Assembly: GCA_907163375.1 (NCBI GenBank)
Contig: CAJQUW010011254.1
Span: 186,001-250,000 of the forward strand
Reading direction: 5' to 3'
Length of the DNA: 64,000 nucleotides
Source of the DNA: Prostheceraeus crozeri
Lineage: Eukaryota > Platyhelminthes > Polycladida > Euryleptidae
Shown here: positions 11,545-22,480 of the stretch, in pieces
Numbering within the stretch: position 1 is the first letter of the stretch
Layout: the number at the start of each line of letters is the position of its first letter
Position numbers and translations under genes: made by a program
The notes under the pieces: model-generated
What the model was told of the DNA's origin: nothing
The model's input: the letters and a program-made list of their open reading frames with translations, nothing else
The model's database searches: none

Positions 11545-12010
11545 ACAAGTATACCATCATCAGGAACAATACCAACAAACACATGGCTGCAAAGCATAAT
11601 GGGCTTTGAGGTTGCTAAATGAATGAAGAGAATTCTGGACAGTTCAATCAATAAAGAAAAATTGCTGCCACAGGTCGGAGTATATATGCCACCAAACAAC
11701 TGCAGTGACAAAAAGCACAGTTGCAGATAACACTATGATCTCAATTAAGAAGGAAATCGTCGATAGATCACAAGAAACAAACAAACCTCCAATCCATTTT
11801 CAATTCGCTAAATTTTAAAGCATTTATCATTTTTTGTGCATACTCACACACTAATAGAGCTCTTCCATAGAAGCAGATCGAAGGACCATGTACTTGCACT
11901 ATCTAAGCATCTAAGAATGCATGAGCATTTCTGTGTGATATTTATTCATATAATACACTGAGATTATTGAAAGACCAGAGATATCTTTCACCAAACTATG
12001 CGTTATTATT
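11545..12010 (+). repeat. Dispersed repeat R1, copy 3
   Basis: It shares CTCAATTAAGA, the CTCCAATCCA stretch, AATACACTGAGAT and the closing ACTATGCGTTAT with copy 1. Its left portion pairs with the inverted copy at 4905-5175. Confidence 0.6.
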
Positions 12011-12650
12011 AGACAACGACATCTTAGGTGAATATTTTTGTCATTTTAGGTTTTTTATAGGTGAATGAATGATTTTACAAATTTAGGTTGTATATTTAGG
12101 TGAATTAAAAATCCATTAAAATATCTGGATTCATTGAGTGCGATGGTGTTTTTTATTTATGTTCATGAATTGTGCTTTTTTCGGTAGCTAATTTGTAAAA
12201 AAAAATACCGCGACAATAGTTTACGTATAAGTTTTAAAGAGGAAATAGGAAAAAGAAAATGGCAACCAAGTCCTATATTTAATCGCGATTCGAAACGATT
12301 TTATTTCAGGCTATAACAACTGCACAGATCAAACGTCAACAACTAAGTATATATGTTTTAAAATGTATATTGACAGTTGTACAATTGTGTATGTATCAAA
12401 CATCAAAATTTCTCGTATTTCAAATGCAATATAAACTCTACGAAAAATCCATGAATGTATATAAAAGAATTAGAAACCATGACCAGAAACATGTGGCACT
12501 GCCCACAATCACTCATCAATGTCTTCATTATTCGATTAATTCAAAAAGAATGACCCGATTTCATTCGACAATAAAGTAATAAGGAAAAGCAATAGAAAAC
12601 TTGGGTAAATAACAATTTATTCTACATACAATTAAGTTTTATTTACTGTT
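12011..12650. other. AT-rich sequence, probably the 3' end of the neighbouring transposon plus flank
   Basis: No gene is seen. The part next to 12651 should be the untranslated end of the D(46)D transposon, but I could not find its inverted repeat. Confidence 0.35.
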
Positions 12651-13054
12651 TTACAAGTGTTCAATGTGACCACCACCTGAAGCACGAGCAACATCAATAC
12701 GATAAGAGAATTCTTCCCAGACGTTTTTTTAGCATATCACGGTCCACTAAATCAATCGTTGCTGCTATTCGTTGTTTAAGATCATGGATGCTCGTAGGTA
12801 GTGGTGGAACATAAACGCGATCTTTCACGTAATCCCACAAGAAAAAGTCACACACTGTGAGGTCTGGTGATCTCGGAGGCCAAGCACAAAGAGCAAGATC
12901 GTTGTCACCTTTCCGACCAATCCATCGCTGGGGCACTTTTTCATTTAAAAAATTTCTGACATTCAGGTGCCAATGGGCAGGAGCTACATCTTGTTGAAAA
13001 ATGAAGTCAGGCCTATCTTCTTGCAGTAAAGTAAAGAGCCAGTGAAGGGGTGGG

Positions 13055-14311
13055 CAGTGAAGAGTGAATACAGAGCGCTTAGCGTGTCTTACGGGAGATG
13101 AGAGAGCTCCCATTGTTAAGTCTTGATGTATGAGGCGAAGTTTGTGTAAAGGCGGATTACATATTTATCACACAGCGATTACATCTTTATGGGATTCGAG
13201 GATGAACAGGATCTGTTTACTTGTGGGAATCGAAAAGGCAAAGATTGATGAACAGGATTTGTTTACATGTGAGGATCGCAAAAAGCATACTGTATTTATT
13301 GATGTGATGAATTTAATGACAGGATCTGTTTACATATGGGAAACGCAACAATTGAATGATATCTGATTTATCTTTGTGACATATCTTTCAAGACATATCA
13401 TTACCTATTCAGTATTTTGTCAGCCACTATGTGTGGGACCCCGCTCGTCTGGGTTTGAGTGTTCAGGTTAGGGGTCGAAACACAACTAGACGAGTACTGC
13501 TGATGACTGACGGACTGCAGTATTATGATAGGATTCCCTTAATCGGTAACAGTAGTGGTCGATGTATTGTAATTCAAATGAAGAAATGTGGAATTACAAA
13601 GTACTATAGACGGATGAAGAAAACTGGCAGCGCGATAACAAATGAATGATAGAAAATTTTCATGTGTCGTCTTTGGTATAGTTGTGTGTAGTTTCATTTC
13701 TTTCGGTGTAGTAGAGTAGTCATTGTAAGTCTATTGTTTACCCATTACCACTTCTTTCCTCTCCACCAATTTGGTGTAGTCAGTGATATATATTCACTTT
13801 GTAATCAGTTAGTAGCTGTTGTATTTCCATATTTTCCATCCACTTTTCCATTTTTTATTCCATCTTTTTCCTGTTGTTTTATAATATCCATTTTTAATTT
13901 TTCCTATATCTTGTGACCACCATTATTCTATTTCTTCCATTAGCATCTCAGATCGGTACAGTATATTAGAAGTCTGTTTTGAACGTGTATACGGCAGTGT
14001 TTGGAATCTATGGTATTAGTATATCAACAGCAAGAATGAGTAGTATTACAAGTCTTAAGATTTCCATTTTTACCAGATATTGGGCCAAAGCTGATCAATT
14101 TTAATTCGTTGCCACGAGAAAGCTACATTGAGTTCTTTTAAGAACTGATTAATCCAATGGTTACAGTAGCATTGCCTTTGTACACTTGCGGATTGGAGAA
14201 CGCCATCAGTCCTCCTTAGGACTACTTTAACTAATAATTTAAATTAGTAAGCATTATATTCTATTATAAATGGCTACTGGGATGACTTTCATCATCGTAT
14301 GAGAATTACAT
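13055..14311. other. Sequence interrupting the transposase; holds degenerate tandem repeats
   Basis: This segment separates the two halves of the transposase and replaces roughly 40 expected residues. I found no clear inverted ends or target duplication, so it could be an insertion with rearranged borders. No transposase is visible inside. Confidence 0.5.
13196..13350 (+). repeat. Degenerate tandem repeat, three units
   Basis: Three spaced units carry the core ACAGGATCTGTTTAC with flanking GGGAATCG-like sequence, at about 13200, 13248 and 13318. Unit spacing is roughly 50-70 bases. Confidence 0.55.
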
Positions 14312-14854
14312 GCTCAACTGTTTCATGTGGGTGCTCTGTTCCCCAAACACGCACATTGTGACGATTGACTGTGCCGCTCAAATAAAATGTAGCTTCATCA
14401 CTAAAAACTAAACGTGAAATGAAGGTTTCATCGTCCATCATCTCCAGCATTGAAGAACAAAAATCTATTCGCTTCTTCTTGTCGTCATCAGTAAGTGCCT
14501 GAACGAGGCATAGTCTGTATGGTTTCAAATGTAGTCGTCTTCTTAGCACACGCCACACAGTAGACTGAGGAATTGCAAGCTCACGGCTAGCTCGACATGT
14601 GGACTTCCGCGGACTCCTCTCAAACGTAGAACGGATTCTTGTCACGTGTGCTTCTGAAACACGTGGTCGTCCAGGACTTTTTTCTTACACAGACACCCTC
14701 TCTCTTGAAATTGTTGAAACCAGCGTCGAATGTTCTTGGGAGAAGGAGCATTAATGTGAAATTGTCCTTGAAAAGCACGTTGAACTGTGACAATCGATTT
14801 TGTTTTCGCAAACTCAAGAACACAAAACGCTTTCTGCAGCGGACTCGCCATTAT

Positions 14855-14885
<31 letters not shown>

Positions 14886-14967
14886 CGAGAGCGAGAGAGA
14901 GAGAGAGCGAGAGAGAGAGAGAGCGAGAGCGAGAGAGAGAGCGAGAGAGAGAGAGCGAGAGAGAGAG

Positions 14968-15059
<92 letters not shown>

Positions 15060-15102
15060 CAAGAGAGAGTGAGAGAGTGAGAGAGAGAGAGAGCGAGAGA
15101 GA
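14855..15102. repeat. Long (GA)n microsatellite with GC interruptions
   Basis: About 248 bases of GA dinucleotide are interrupted by GAGC units. It begins three bases upstream of the start codon of the minus-strand transposase that starts at 14851. The long Arg/Glu and Ser/Leu frames here are artefacts of the repeat. Confidence 0.97.
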
Positions 15103-15700
15103 TCCATTCCAAGCAGCACATGGTATCTATCATCTATCACAAGTTTTCCAAAGTTGTCAATTTGATGACTTCTGGATAATCTCTGGATGACTAGCCAGTA
15201 ATAGAAATTTGAAATCGGATTCAATCATGTAATACTTGGGAAAGACTTTTAAAGTGCCGTGAAGCCGAAGCCAACGGACTGAAGATCCAACCAAAGCATT
15301 GACCATTGTTATGTAAGGGAAAAAAGAAGCCACCGATTTCCACACTATGAATGTCCTGGAATGAGGGGGAACAGAAAAGTGAACTTTACGGAGATCCTTC
15401 TTTGCATTCAATTTCAGGAAAACAATCATGATGGACACAATAGGCATTTACAACCTGAGCAGCTACTTCTATAAGGAGGTCTGAACAGAGATCGAGCGAT
15501 GGAGACTCTTCTGTGACCAATGACCAATGCTCGGAAAAGCACAGCCAGATTACATTGAGAAGTGTTTTAGCTGGACACGTCAAATAACTAGTGCATGTTA
15601 TTTTATCTCCATGCGTCACCTTACAGAGAGTGATAAGAAAATGAAAACAATAATTTTATTGAGGTTTTCCGGATTTAGTCTGAAAAATGTTGATGATAAA
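15103..15700. other. No recognisable gene
   Basis: Overlapping minus-strand frames at 15157-15447 and 15386-15619 show no family I know. Confidence 0.35.
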
Positions 15701-15705
15701 ATATC

Positions 15706-16038
15706 ATGAAGTCAACCACAGAAGATGAAGTGTATGCAGGAGAATGTTTGCATACAGAAACTGATTTCAATATGAATCCTAATAATCGAGATGATATAAG
15801 TGGTGCTTGCTGCCCTTCATTCCTGTAATGTAAAAAATGTGATTTTTGTCGTGGGTGTGCTGTCACAAATAGTGAGTTGGCAGTGTTCGACATCCCTGAA
15901 GCTGCAAAGTTTTTGAGTAAAATTTATCATAAAAAGTCTTTTCCACCAAACGTATCTGTGCTTCAAATATACGAGTACATTCCTTGCTGGAGGGTGTTGT
16001 ATGAGATCAAACTGAATAGTTTTTCAAATTTCATATAA
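15706..16038 (+). pseudogene. Unrecognised Cys-containing frame with one internal stop
   Basis: Reading from ATG 15706 gives about 110 codons with one TAA at 15826. The middle reads CKKCDFCRGCAV and the tail FPPNVSVLQIYEYIPC. The clustered Cys residues and low stop density look protein-like. I recognise no family, and chance remains possible. It could be a decayed exon or transposon fragment. Confidence 0.22.
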
Positions 16039-16651
16039 AAACTTTATTTGTTAGAGTAGCGAAGAAAGACCATTTTTTCAGGTTATACCAGTTGTAACTG
16101 AAATTGAATAATTGTCTAAGAAAATAGTATCTTTCTTTAAAAAATGAGAGGACGGTGCTCAGACTATCGATGAATATCATCACTTTTCCGATTACTTCTT
16201 CGTAATATCTCGCTGTCGCACGTGCATAAATCAGATTTTCGAAATCTCAATGACATTTTTCAACAGCATGTGCAAGAAATTTGCTCATGAAATCTTAAAT
16301 GCCTCAGTTCTGAGAAAGTTGATAGAAGAAAAATCGCAAAATTAGCAAATACCGCAGAGTTGTAGCACATGAGTTAAGCGCATAAGCACGTGTAGGCTCA
16401 TGCGTCCTAACTCCTAATGTATATAAATATACATACATGCTGTGCTGGCAGGCAACCTGTTGTCTAAAATGTTGATTATGCTTATTGACAGTCTACTTGT
16501 AAGGTAGTCTAATTTAGGATTGGTGGCGTGATCATGTATAAGCCAATTTTAGCCTATCTGTCCAGAGAGATTTAGAAGTCTATGCTCCAATGACGGGGCA
16601 ATAATGCATTTCAAACTCATTTCAGTCATTTCTATGGCGTCCAAAGCCATC

Positions 16652-16793
16652 GAGAGTGAAATACAATGTAGCATTATATCATGGATTTTTAGGGCAGTAA
16701 TATCAGACATAGGCGAGGTTGCGTTAGCAGCCGAGACTGTCTGATATTTCTGCCCGCAAAATCCATGATATAATGCTATTGTATGTAACTCTT
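16652..16793. repeat. Foldback hairpin, ~50-60-bp arms
   Basis: The left arm (GCATTATATCATGGATTTT, then GGGCAGTAATATCAGACA) pairs with the right arm (TGTCTGATATTTCTGCCC, then AAAATCCATGATATAATGC) around a loop of about 27 bases. It could be a small MITE. I see no confident target duplication. Confidence 0.8.
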
Positions 16794-18100
16794 GGGAAGT
16801 CTATGAATATTGTATTTATTGATCACTGCTAGTAACAGATAATGGAGAGATGAAGAAATCTTTGATTGACTTTTATTGAAATCTATGAAAGTTTGCTCTC
16901 TCAATCATAGAAATTAACAATACCATAGAAAGTCCTAGAATGGAAATTGCATGAAAATTATGGCACACTCCGGGGAACTTAGTTGGGGCAAAAAGCAAAT
17001 TTTGCGAACTGGTTTTCTGGTTGGCATTTTTAATTATCAAGTCAATTTGTGATCTGGATTGTTGCCCCTTGTCCAAAGGTCATGTACACAAAACCAATAG
17101 TGAATCTACAAAATACTGCGGCGACAGGATGACAAAGAAGGAAATCCTTTAAAACGCTCTGTATGTTCATCATTTTGAAATATCGCTCCTATAATCAATC
17201 AAGAGTATAATCAGACACATATGCAACTTATAATGTCGATTTACAGAGCATGCATTGGTCCAGCTTGAAATCAGAGGCCAAGAAATCTTACAGTATTCAT
17301 TTTATTTTGAAGGATCCCCATGTTCATTATATTTGAACAATTTTCAAAACCTTTGCATGTTTTCGAATATGAGCCTCCAAAATATCATCACACTATGTCA
17401 CATAGATCATTTAGTGACTAATTCAAAAGTTCCAGCGACATTTTATATATCTGATAAATGACTGTAGCTAAAGAAGCTTTCGATGTGCTTATTCCAGAGG
17501 AGCGCCAGGTTTCTTGACCGCTAGAAGGAGAAAATATCCAATAATTAGAATTTTATCTTTGAATTCTTGAAATGTTCTTGCAACCAGTACACCGACTACT
17601 TTCGATTATGACTCTGAGAACCAAATTTCAATTCGTATTCCAGTGTTGAAAAATTGGAAAATAGTTGTTAGTGACTGCTACAAATAGACACAGTATATTA
17701 ATCCATGGAATAGTAGGCTATTTCACATAAAACAATACCATCATCTCACTTAAAATTCTCTTCATGAAAATCCTGCAATTTGCTGTCAACAACTTCCACA
17801 ACCAACTTGGCAAGTAGTTTGACTATGAATCAATGTTTTAGATCGAATCTGATCTACAAGCCACAGATTTTTCCATGTGACATCATTGTACATAGGCAAG
17901 ATATCAAACTTCCATTCTAGTGTATAATCATCTACTTCTATGATCGAGAGTGAAATAGAATAATGATTCTAGGCATTGAAATCATCAAACAGTGACTTGG
18001 AGTTCAGGATATCTAGGAGTGCATATCTCTAGTCTGCTAGTCAGAGAATTGAAATCTACAGAGCCTAGCAACAAATCTGATGAAATTTGTCTTTAGATCA
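16794..18100. other. Intergenic or 5' flank of the lectin gene
   Basis: No gene or repeat is recognised. A possible splice acceptor (TTTGTCTTTAG, ending near 18096) lies just upstream of the lectin frame. Confidence 0.4.
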
Positions 18101-18141
18101 CCATTACCTTGACTTCAAATTATTCCCAAAATCTCTTCGAT

Positions 18142-18687
18142 ATGAATGCTGTACATCTCGCCTGCTTTATCACCTTTTTCATCTGCTTGCAAAATGCGAA
18201 CCAAGCTGAGCAAGAATCGAATGCTGACTTGTTGCTTAAAGAAGTAAGAGCTTTAAGGAGTGAATTTCAAAACTTCAAGAACCGAGTGACTGAGCAACTA
18301 GAAAAAACCCATGCAAAGAGAGATTCATGCATCAGTCCATGGATGAGCACAAGGTCGGGTCTTTGTGTTATCATTAACCATAATTTATCATGGTGGGAAG
18401 CTCTCGGCCATTGTTGGGAGCACAACAGTTCTCTGGCAACATTCCGGAACGAGGAAGAGTTTAATGAAGTGGTACAATTCGGTGTTCTGGCACGGCACTA
18501 TCCATGGATTGGAATAAAATGGGAGAATGGTGCGAATGAGATCCTGGAAGGGAATAAATATCCTTATGTGAAGTTCGATTCGCCGCCACGCAGTCCAGAC
18601 AAAGAATGCGCAGCAGCAGTCGCCACGGGAATGGTGTACTTCAATTGCAAAGATAGAATGAGTTTCATTTGTATAAAGAGAACGTAA
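18142..18687 (+). CDS. Small secreted C-type lectin-domain protein
   Basis: I start the protein at the Met of MNAVHLACFITFFICLQ, because that gives a normal signal peptide. The frame is open from 18109, which would add 11 residues. After the signal comes a short heptad-like helix (LLLKEVRALRSEF), then a C-type lectin domain from about residue 60 to the end. Landmarks are SWWEALGHCWEHNSSLATF, the WIG core (YPWIGIKWENG), and the Cys residues in DKECAAA, YFNCKD and FICIKRT. The EPN/QPD calcium-sugar motif is not apparent and the usual WND is replaced, so classical calcium-dependent sugar binding is doubtful. The 181-residue length fits a single-domain lectin. The stop TAA overlaps a good splice donor (AC|GTAAGT), so the gene may instead splice onward. 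No intact neighbour shares its strand closely. Confidence 0.85.
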   Translation: MNAVHLACFITFFICLQNANQAEQESNADLLLKEVRALRSEFQNFKNRVTEQLEKTHAKRDSCISPWMSTRSGLCVIINHNLSWWEALGHCWEHNSSLATFRNEEEFNEVVQFGVLARHYPWIGIKWENGANEILEGNKYPYVKFDSPPRSPDKECAAAVATGMVYFNCKDRMSFICIKRT

Positions 18688-19920
18688 GTAACTTCGCTCA
18701 AGGGTCAGGGCAAATTCCTTATAATACCGTCAATCCATCTGACAAATGTGAATCAACTGGTTTCTAATCTCCTAACATCTCGCATCATCTGGTTCCAGCA
18801 CAGATCATTTCAAATCAATTCAGGTTCCATCCACTCGAGAATTTTAGGTTCTCTATACATCATATCAGTTATCAAGTGAGATGCTTTAATTTATCAAAGA
18901 CGATGATGTTTACCTTCATAATTTATGTAACTCTGACAAGTATGAATACACGTCATTCATTCCAAAATCGATGTCTTCCCTTATCAAAATGGCAATCAGT
19001 AAGGCTTTATGCTTGTAGAACTTTTTCTTTTTTTACTTTTTTGGCCTACTATTTCCTAAGCATGGAATAATGTAGGGTTGCCATTGCGGATACGGTCAAT
19101 CTTTGTGTACCTATTCAGCACGAGTGGTTCAAATTCGGTTGCGATTTAAGTCAAACAAAGATAGATATGAACAAATATCGTAGCGCAGGTATAAGTACAC
19201 AAAGCATATACAAAGCTGATACACAACAACGTACAGCCTTTCTCTAACCAACTTTCAATTAATTCTCCAGACTAAGAATTAGAGAAATTTTATTTTACAA
19301 ATCGGAATTTATTTACAATCACCTGCTTTTAAGTGCGTCGTAGAGGGCTTATGAAAATGTATGATTTTCCACATGACATTTTTCCAAATTGAATAACAAT
19401 AATAATTACAGGCATACAAAATTATCAAATAGTGCTGAAAGCTCTTCTAGTAGAATTCTTGCTGCATTACCGATTTATTCATTGTCGACAAGACGTGTTG
19501 GCATCGACACTGACTGAACACATTATAGGACTAATTTCTTGGCATTACCGGTACTTGTATTTGCGGCTTCCCTCCCATTTTCACCTGAAAGCAGGGCTCA
19601 CTCACAAAACTTGAGCATGAGTTACGACATGATTCGGTGCTCGACGGACGGTATGGTAGCAGTCAGAGACAGGAGTCTCTCTCCTGACACTGACAGCAAC
19701 CATTAGGCAACAGTTTGCATGCTAGGCTATTTTTATTAGATAAGTTTGAGTGTGATGCTTTTATTATGTGACTTATTCTATCATAATATAGACCACCACC
19801 CAGCAATGTCATTCTGCATTCCAATGTCGTTTGACAACATCTAGTTTTTGTTTTTTAATTCAATAGATGTTATATGTACTAAATACATTTGATTAAGAGT
19901 GGCCATTCCTGTAAATATTT
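18688..19920. other. No recognisable gene
   Basis: This is downstream of the lectin exon. If the GTAAGT donor at 18683 is used this could be intron. No convincing next exon is seen. Confidence 0.35.
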
Positions 19921-20443
19921 ATGAAAAAGATATGCCGCTGGCTAAATCAGGAATCAAAAAATCTTGAAGTCGATATTTCGGTATTCTTCTTCAGGAATCA
20001 AAGAGCATATTACATCATCATCATCATCCTTCTACCAACATGTGGCAAATGAGCATCACAGTTTTCCAGACCAGTGTTTTAAGTGGAAGATTCTGAACAT
20101 AGAGCGCAACTTTCATGCTAGATTGTCCTTGGAAAGTCTTCATATCCGTGACAATTTCAGTTCCCTGGTAAATGGTTGTTCTGGTGAAACATTACTTCGT
20201 TTTTATGAGTAACTTGCTAGGATGTCATCTTCTATAAATAGTTGGTATTTTATTTTCTGTGTTTCTGATTATTCTGATGTCTTTGATCGATAGCTTGTGT
20301 ACGTCTTGAGTTGTATTAGCTGGCTGTGTGAATCTCTCACCTTGTTTCTGTTATCAGTTGTTATTTGGTCCTGAAGAAGAATACCGAAATATCGACTTCA
20401 AGATTTTTTGATTCCTGATTTAGCCAGCGGCATATCTTTTTCA
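19921..20443 (+). mobile_element. Short Penelope-like element fossil with inverted terminal copies
   Basis: Arms of about 75 bases (19921-19996 and 20369-20443) are inverted copies carrying CCTGAAGAAGAATACCGAAA, a pattern typical of Penelope-like terminal repeats. Between them a short frame (about 19990-20212) contains FKWKILNIERNFHARLSLES, which resembles the C-terminal part of the GIY-YIG endonuclease of these elements. The element is very incomplete and old-looking, and no reverse transcriptase is present. Confidence 0.55.
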
Positions 20444-20496
20444 TATATGTACTAAAGCTATAAGTCATTATTATCTAGTTCTCTTGCTGCTGCAGG

Positions 20497-22201
20497 CAGA
20501 GTTGGAAGTGGGTCGTGGGTCATAGGTCATAGGTCAGGTGGGTCAAGCGGGTCACAAAATCGCGTGGGTCAGGTGGGTCGTGGGTCAGACTTCGTTCACC
20601 CACTTCCAACCAGTTTGACCCATGATGGATTTGACAATCTCAAATACTGTAGTAAACTTCATTTATTTGTATTCTCATCATTCATGAAAAATTATTAAGT
20701 CATTGTCACTGAAAGGGGTGATGGATGCACACAGTCAAAATATGCAACACCATTGACTTTCACAAGCCTCATACAGTTTCGAAAGGGGGCGGAATTCACA
20801 CAAATTAAAGGCTCGAAAACAATTGCTGCTGTCTACTGAGAGATGTTGGTTGATGGAGAGAAGTTGTTTGAGTACAATTGTGTACGCTCGATTCTTGGTC
20901 GCTATGTCTGACGATACCCAATGATGTGTGACCTTGCTTTCAGAGATACAGCTACTGAAGAAGTCTGATATTCAGGGGTTTTATTAATATTGAAAATTTT
21001 CTTGCAATGCCAGCTGACCTTCGTTTTGTTTGTTTCGTTTGATTTTGTTGGTCTTTCGTAGAAAATATCCTCTGGTAGAGATTAGAATGGCAAATCTCTT
21101 GTAAAGATTGATCATAGCCTAAATATTTTCAATCTACTTTCGCATCATACATGTTCCATGCATCTCATTGCTCATTCGATGCATGATAATCTGAAATACG
21201 CTAATTCATACGACGGTCATTGATATAGACTTATCCCTTTCATACAGACTTATTACGGCAGAGCTCTGTGAGGAGACATCTCTTGACACTTCGCATCAAT
21301 AAAAAGTTTCGTTTTGATATTTGATTTGGTATCAATAGAAGTAGGAATATGTACATGATGTCGCTAGTGATTGTTATCACAACGTACTCGCACATGTAGC
21401 GCCACTCAAATATATCAGTTCATCTATATGTACATTGCAAGCTAATTAATGAATTATAATCCTGTCATCGTGCAATTTTCTACTCACGCGTTACGCATGC
21501 TTACTCCATTTGCTTTTCAATGAATGTCATTCTCAAATCAAATATACAACCTTCTACTTAAATCTAACATTAGCGGAAGTAAATGAAATTTGAATCGATT
21601 GCCATCAGAAGCAACAAAATATTAGTTTGCCGATTTTTCTGTGATAATTTTCACACATGTAGTACGTAACATAAGGGATTTAGGCCTTCTGCAGTCTTAT
21701 TTTTTTAACTTCATTTAATTAAGAAATGTAAATTTCAAAATTTAGTCTGTAGAGCCCTCAACTTAACTTATCATCTCTCTACGAGTTAAATAGGTAGCAC
21801 TTAAAAGGATAGTCAAGAATTATAACAAGAAACAGAATCGTTTAAATTTTTTTAGAACCTTAGGCATTTGTAGTGCATGAACTTTACTGATAATTTTGAT
21901 GAGGTTACATGTCTTTTTGTCATGTAACAAGTGATCTGATGCACTCGAATCTTCATAACAAATCTTGACAAACTCACTACGAGAGCTCTACCTAGATAGA
22001 CCTAGAATCTTGAATGAAAATGATAAACTAAAGATGATGCCAGAAAAGGAAATTGCATTCACATCATTCACCCTTGCAGCATGTGGGTCAGGTGGGTCAG
22101 GGTACCCTGTGGGTCATGTTTTCGTGAAACATCGGTAGGTCAGGTGGGCCGTGGGTCACATATGCCGTGGGTCAAGGTTCGTTGACCCACTTCCATCTCT
22201 G
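20497..22201. mobile_element. Non-autonomous hAT element rich in GTGGGTC repeats
   Basis: The ends CAGAGTTGGAAGTGGGTC and GACCCACTTCCATCTCTG are inverted, and a perfect 8-bp duplication, GCTGCAGG, lies on both sides (20489-20496 and 22202-22209). Many GGGTCAGGTGGGTC-like units cluster just inside both ends and are likely transposase-binding repeats. The 1.7-kb interior has no transposase. The perfect duplication suggests a fairly recent insertion. Confidence 0.9.
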
Positions 22202-22324
22202 GCTGCAGGTGCGGCAGTTAGTACAGGGCGGGGTTTATTAGAGGAATGCGGTGCTGATCAATGATCAAGTCATCATAGTGATTGAATCCAGTATTTAGAT
22301 GGTGCACACTATTATATTAGAATA

Positions 22325-22480
22325 CTGCTTGGTCTGTATACTAGTAGTTTCTGGTAGTAGCTACGTGCTTGGTCTGGTGATCTTTTGGTCCAGAGGTCGA
22401 TTCCAGAGAGCATCAACAGAAGTCGGCAGGAAAGGTGTCCGGGTTGTAAGTATGACACGCTCGTTGAAGCTTCAGTCACT
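22325..22480 (+). mobile_element. SINE family A, 5'-truncated or diverged copy
   Basis: The segment from GCTTGGTCTGGTGATCTTTT through CCAGAGGTCGATTCC to a GTCGGCAGGAAAGG stretch matches the tRNA-like and downstream parts of the SINE at 59868-60065. The box A region is degenerate. Confidence 0.65.

Larger units (their letters stand above)
12651..14851 (-). pseudogene. Mariner-like transposase with D(46)D spacing, interrupted by ~1.25 kb
   Basis: The protein begins MASPLQKAFCVLEFAKT at 14851 and continues through the HTH region (SPKNIRRWFQQFQ; SPRKSTCRASRELAIPQSTV). The catalytic part shows VFSDEATFYLSG for the first Asp, IFQQDVAPAHWH for the second and SPDLTVCDFFLW for the third, with 46 residues between the last two by my count. 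It ends with SYRIDVARASGGGHIEHL at 12651. This family is widespread in arthropods and molluscs. Breaks: a frameshift near 14640 between the N-terminal and HTH parts, about 1.25 kb of foreign or replaced sequence between ETVEH (near 14312) and LHWLFTLLQED (near 13055), and a one-base frameshift in an A-run near 12727. Confidence 0.85.

Noticed and set aside
14639-15224. Several long frames of Arg-Glu or Ser-Leu repeats on both strands
   Set aside because: They are read-through of the GA microsatellite in different frames.
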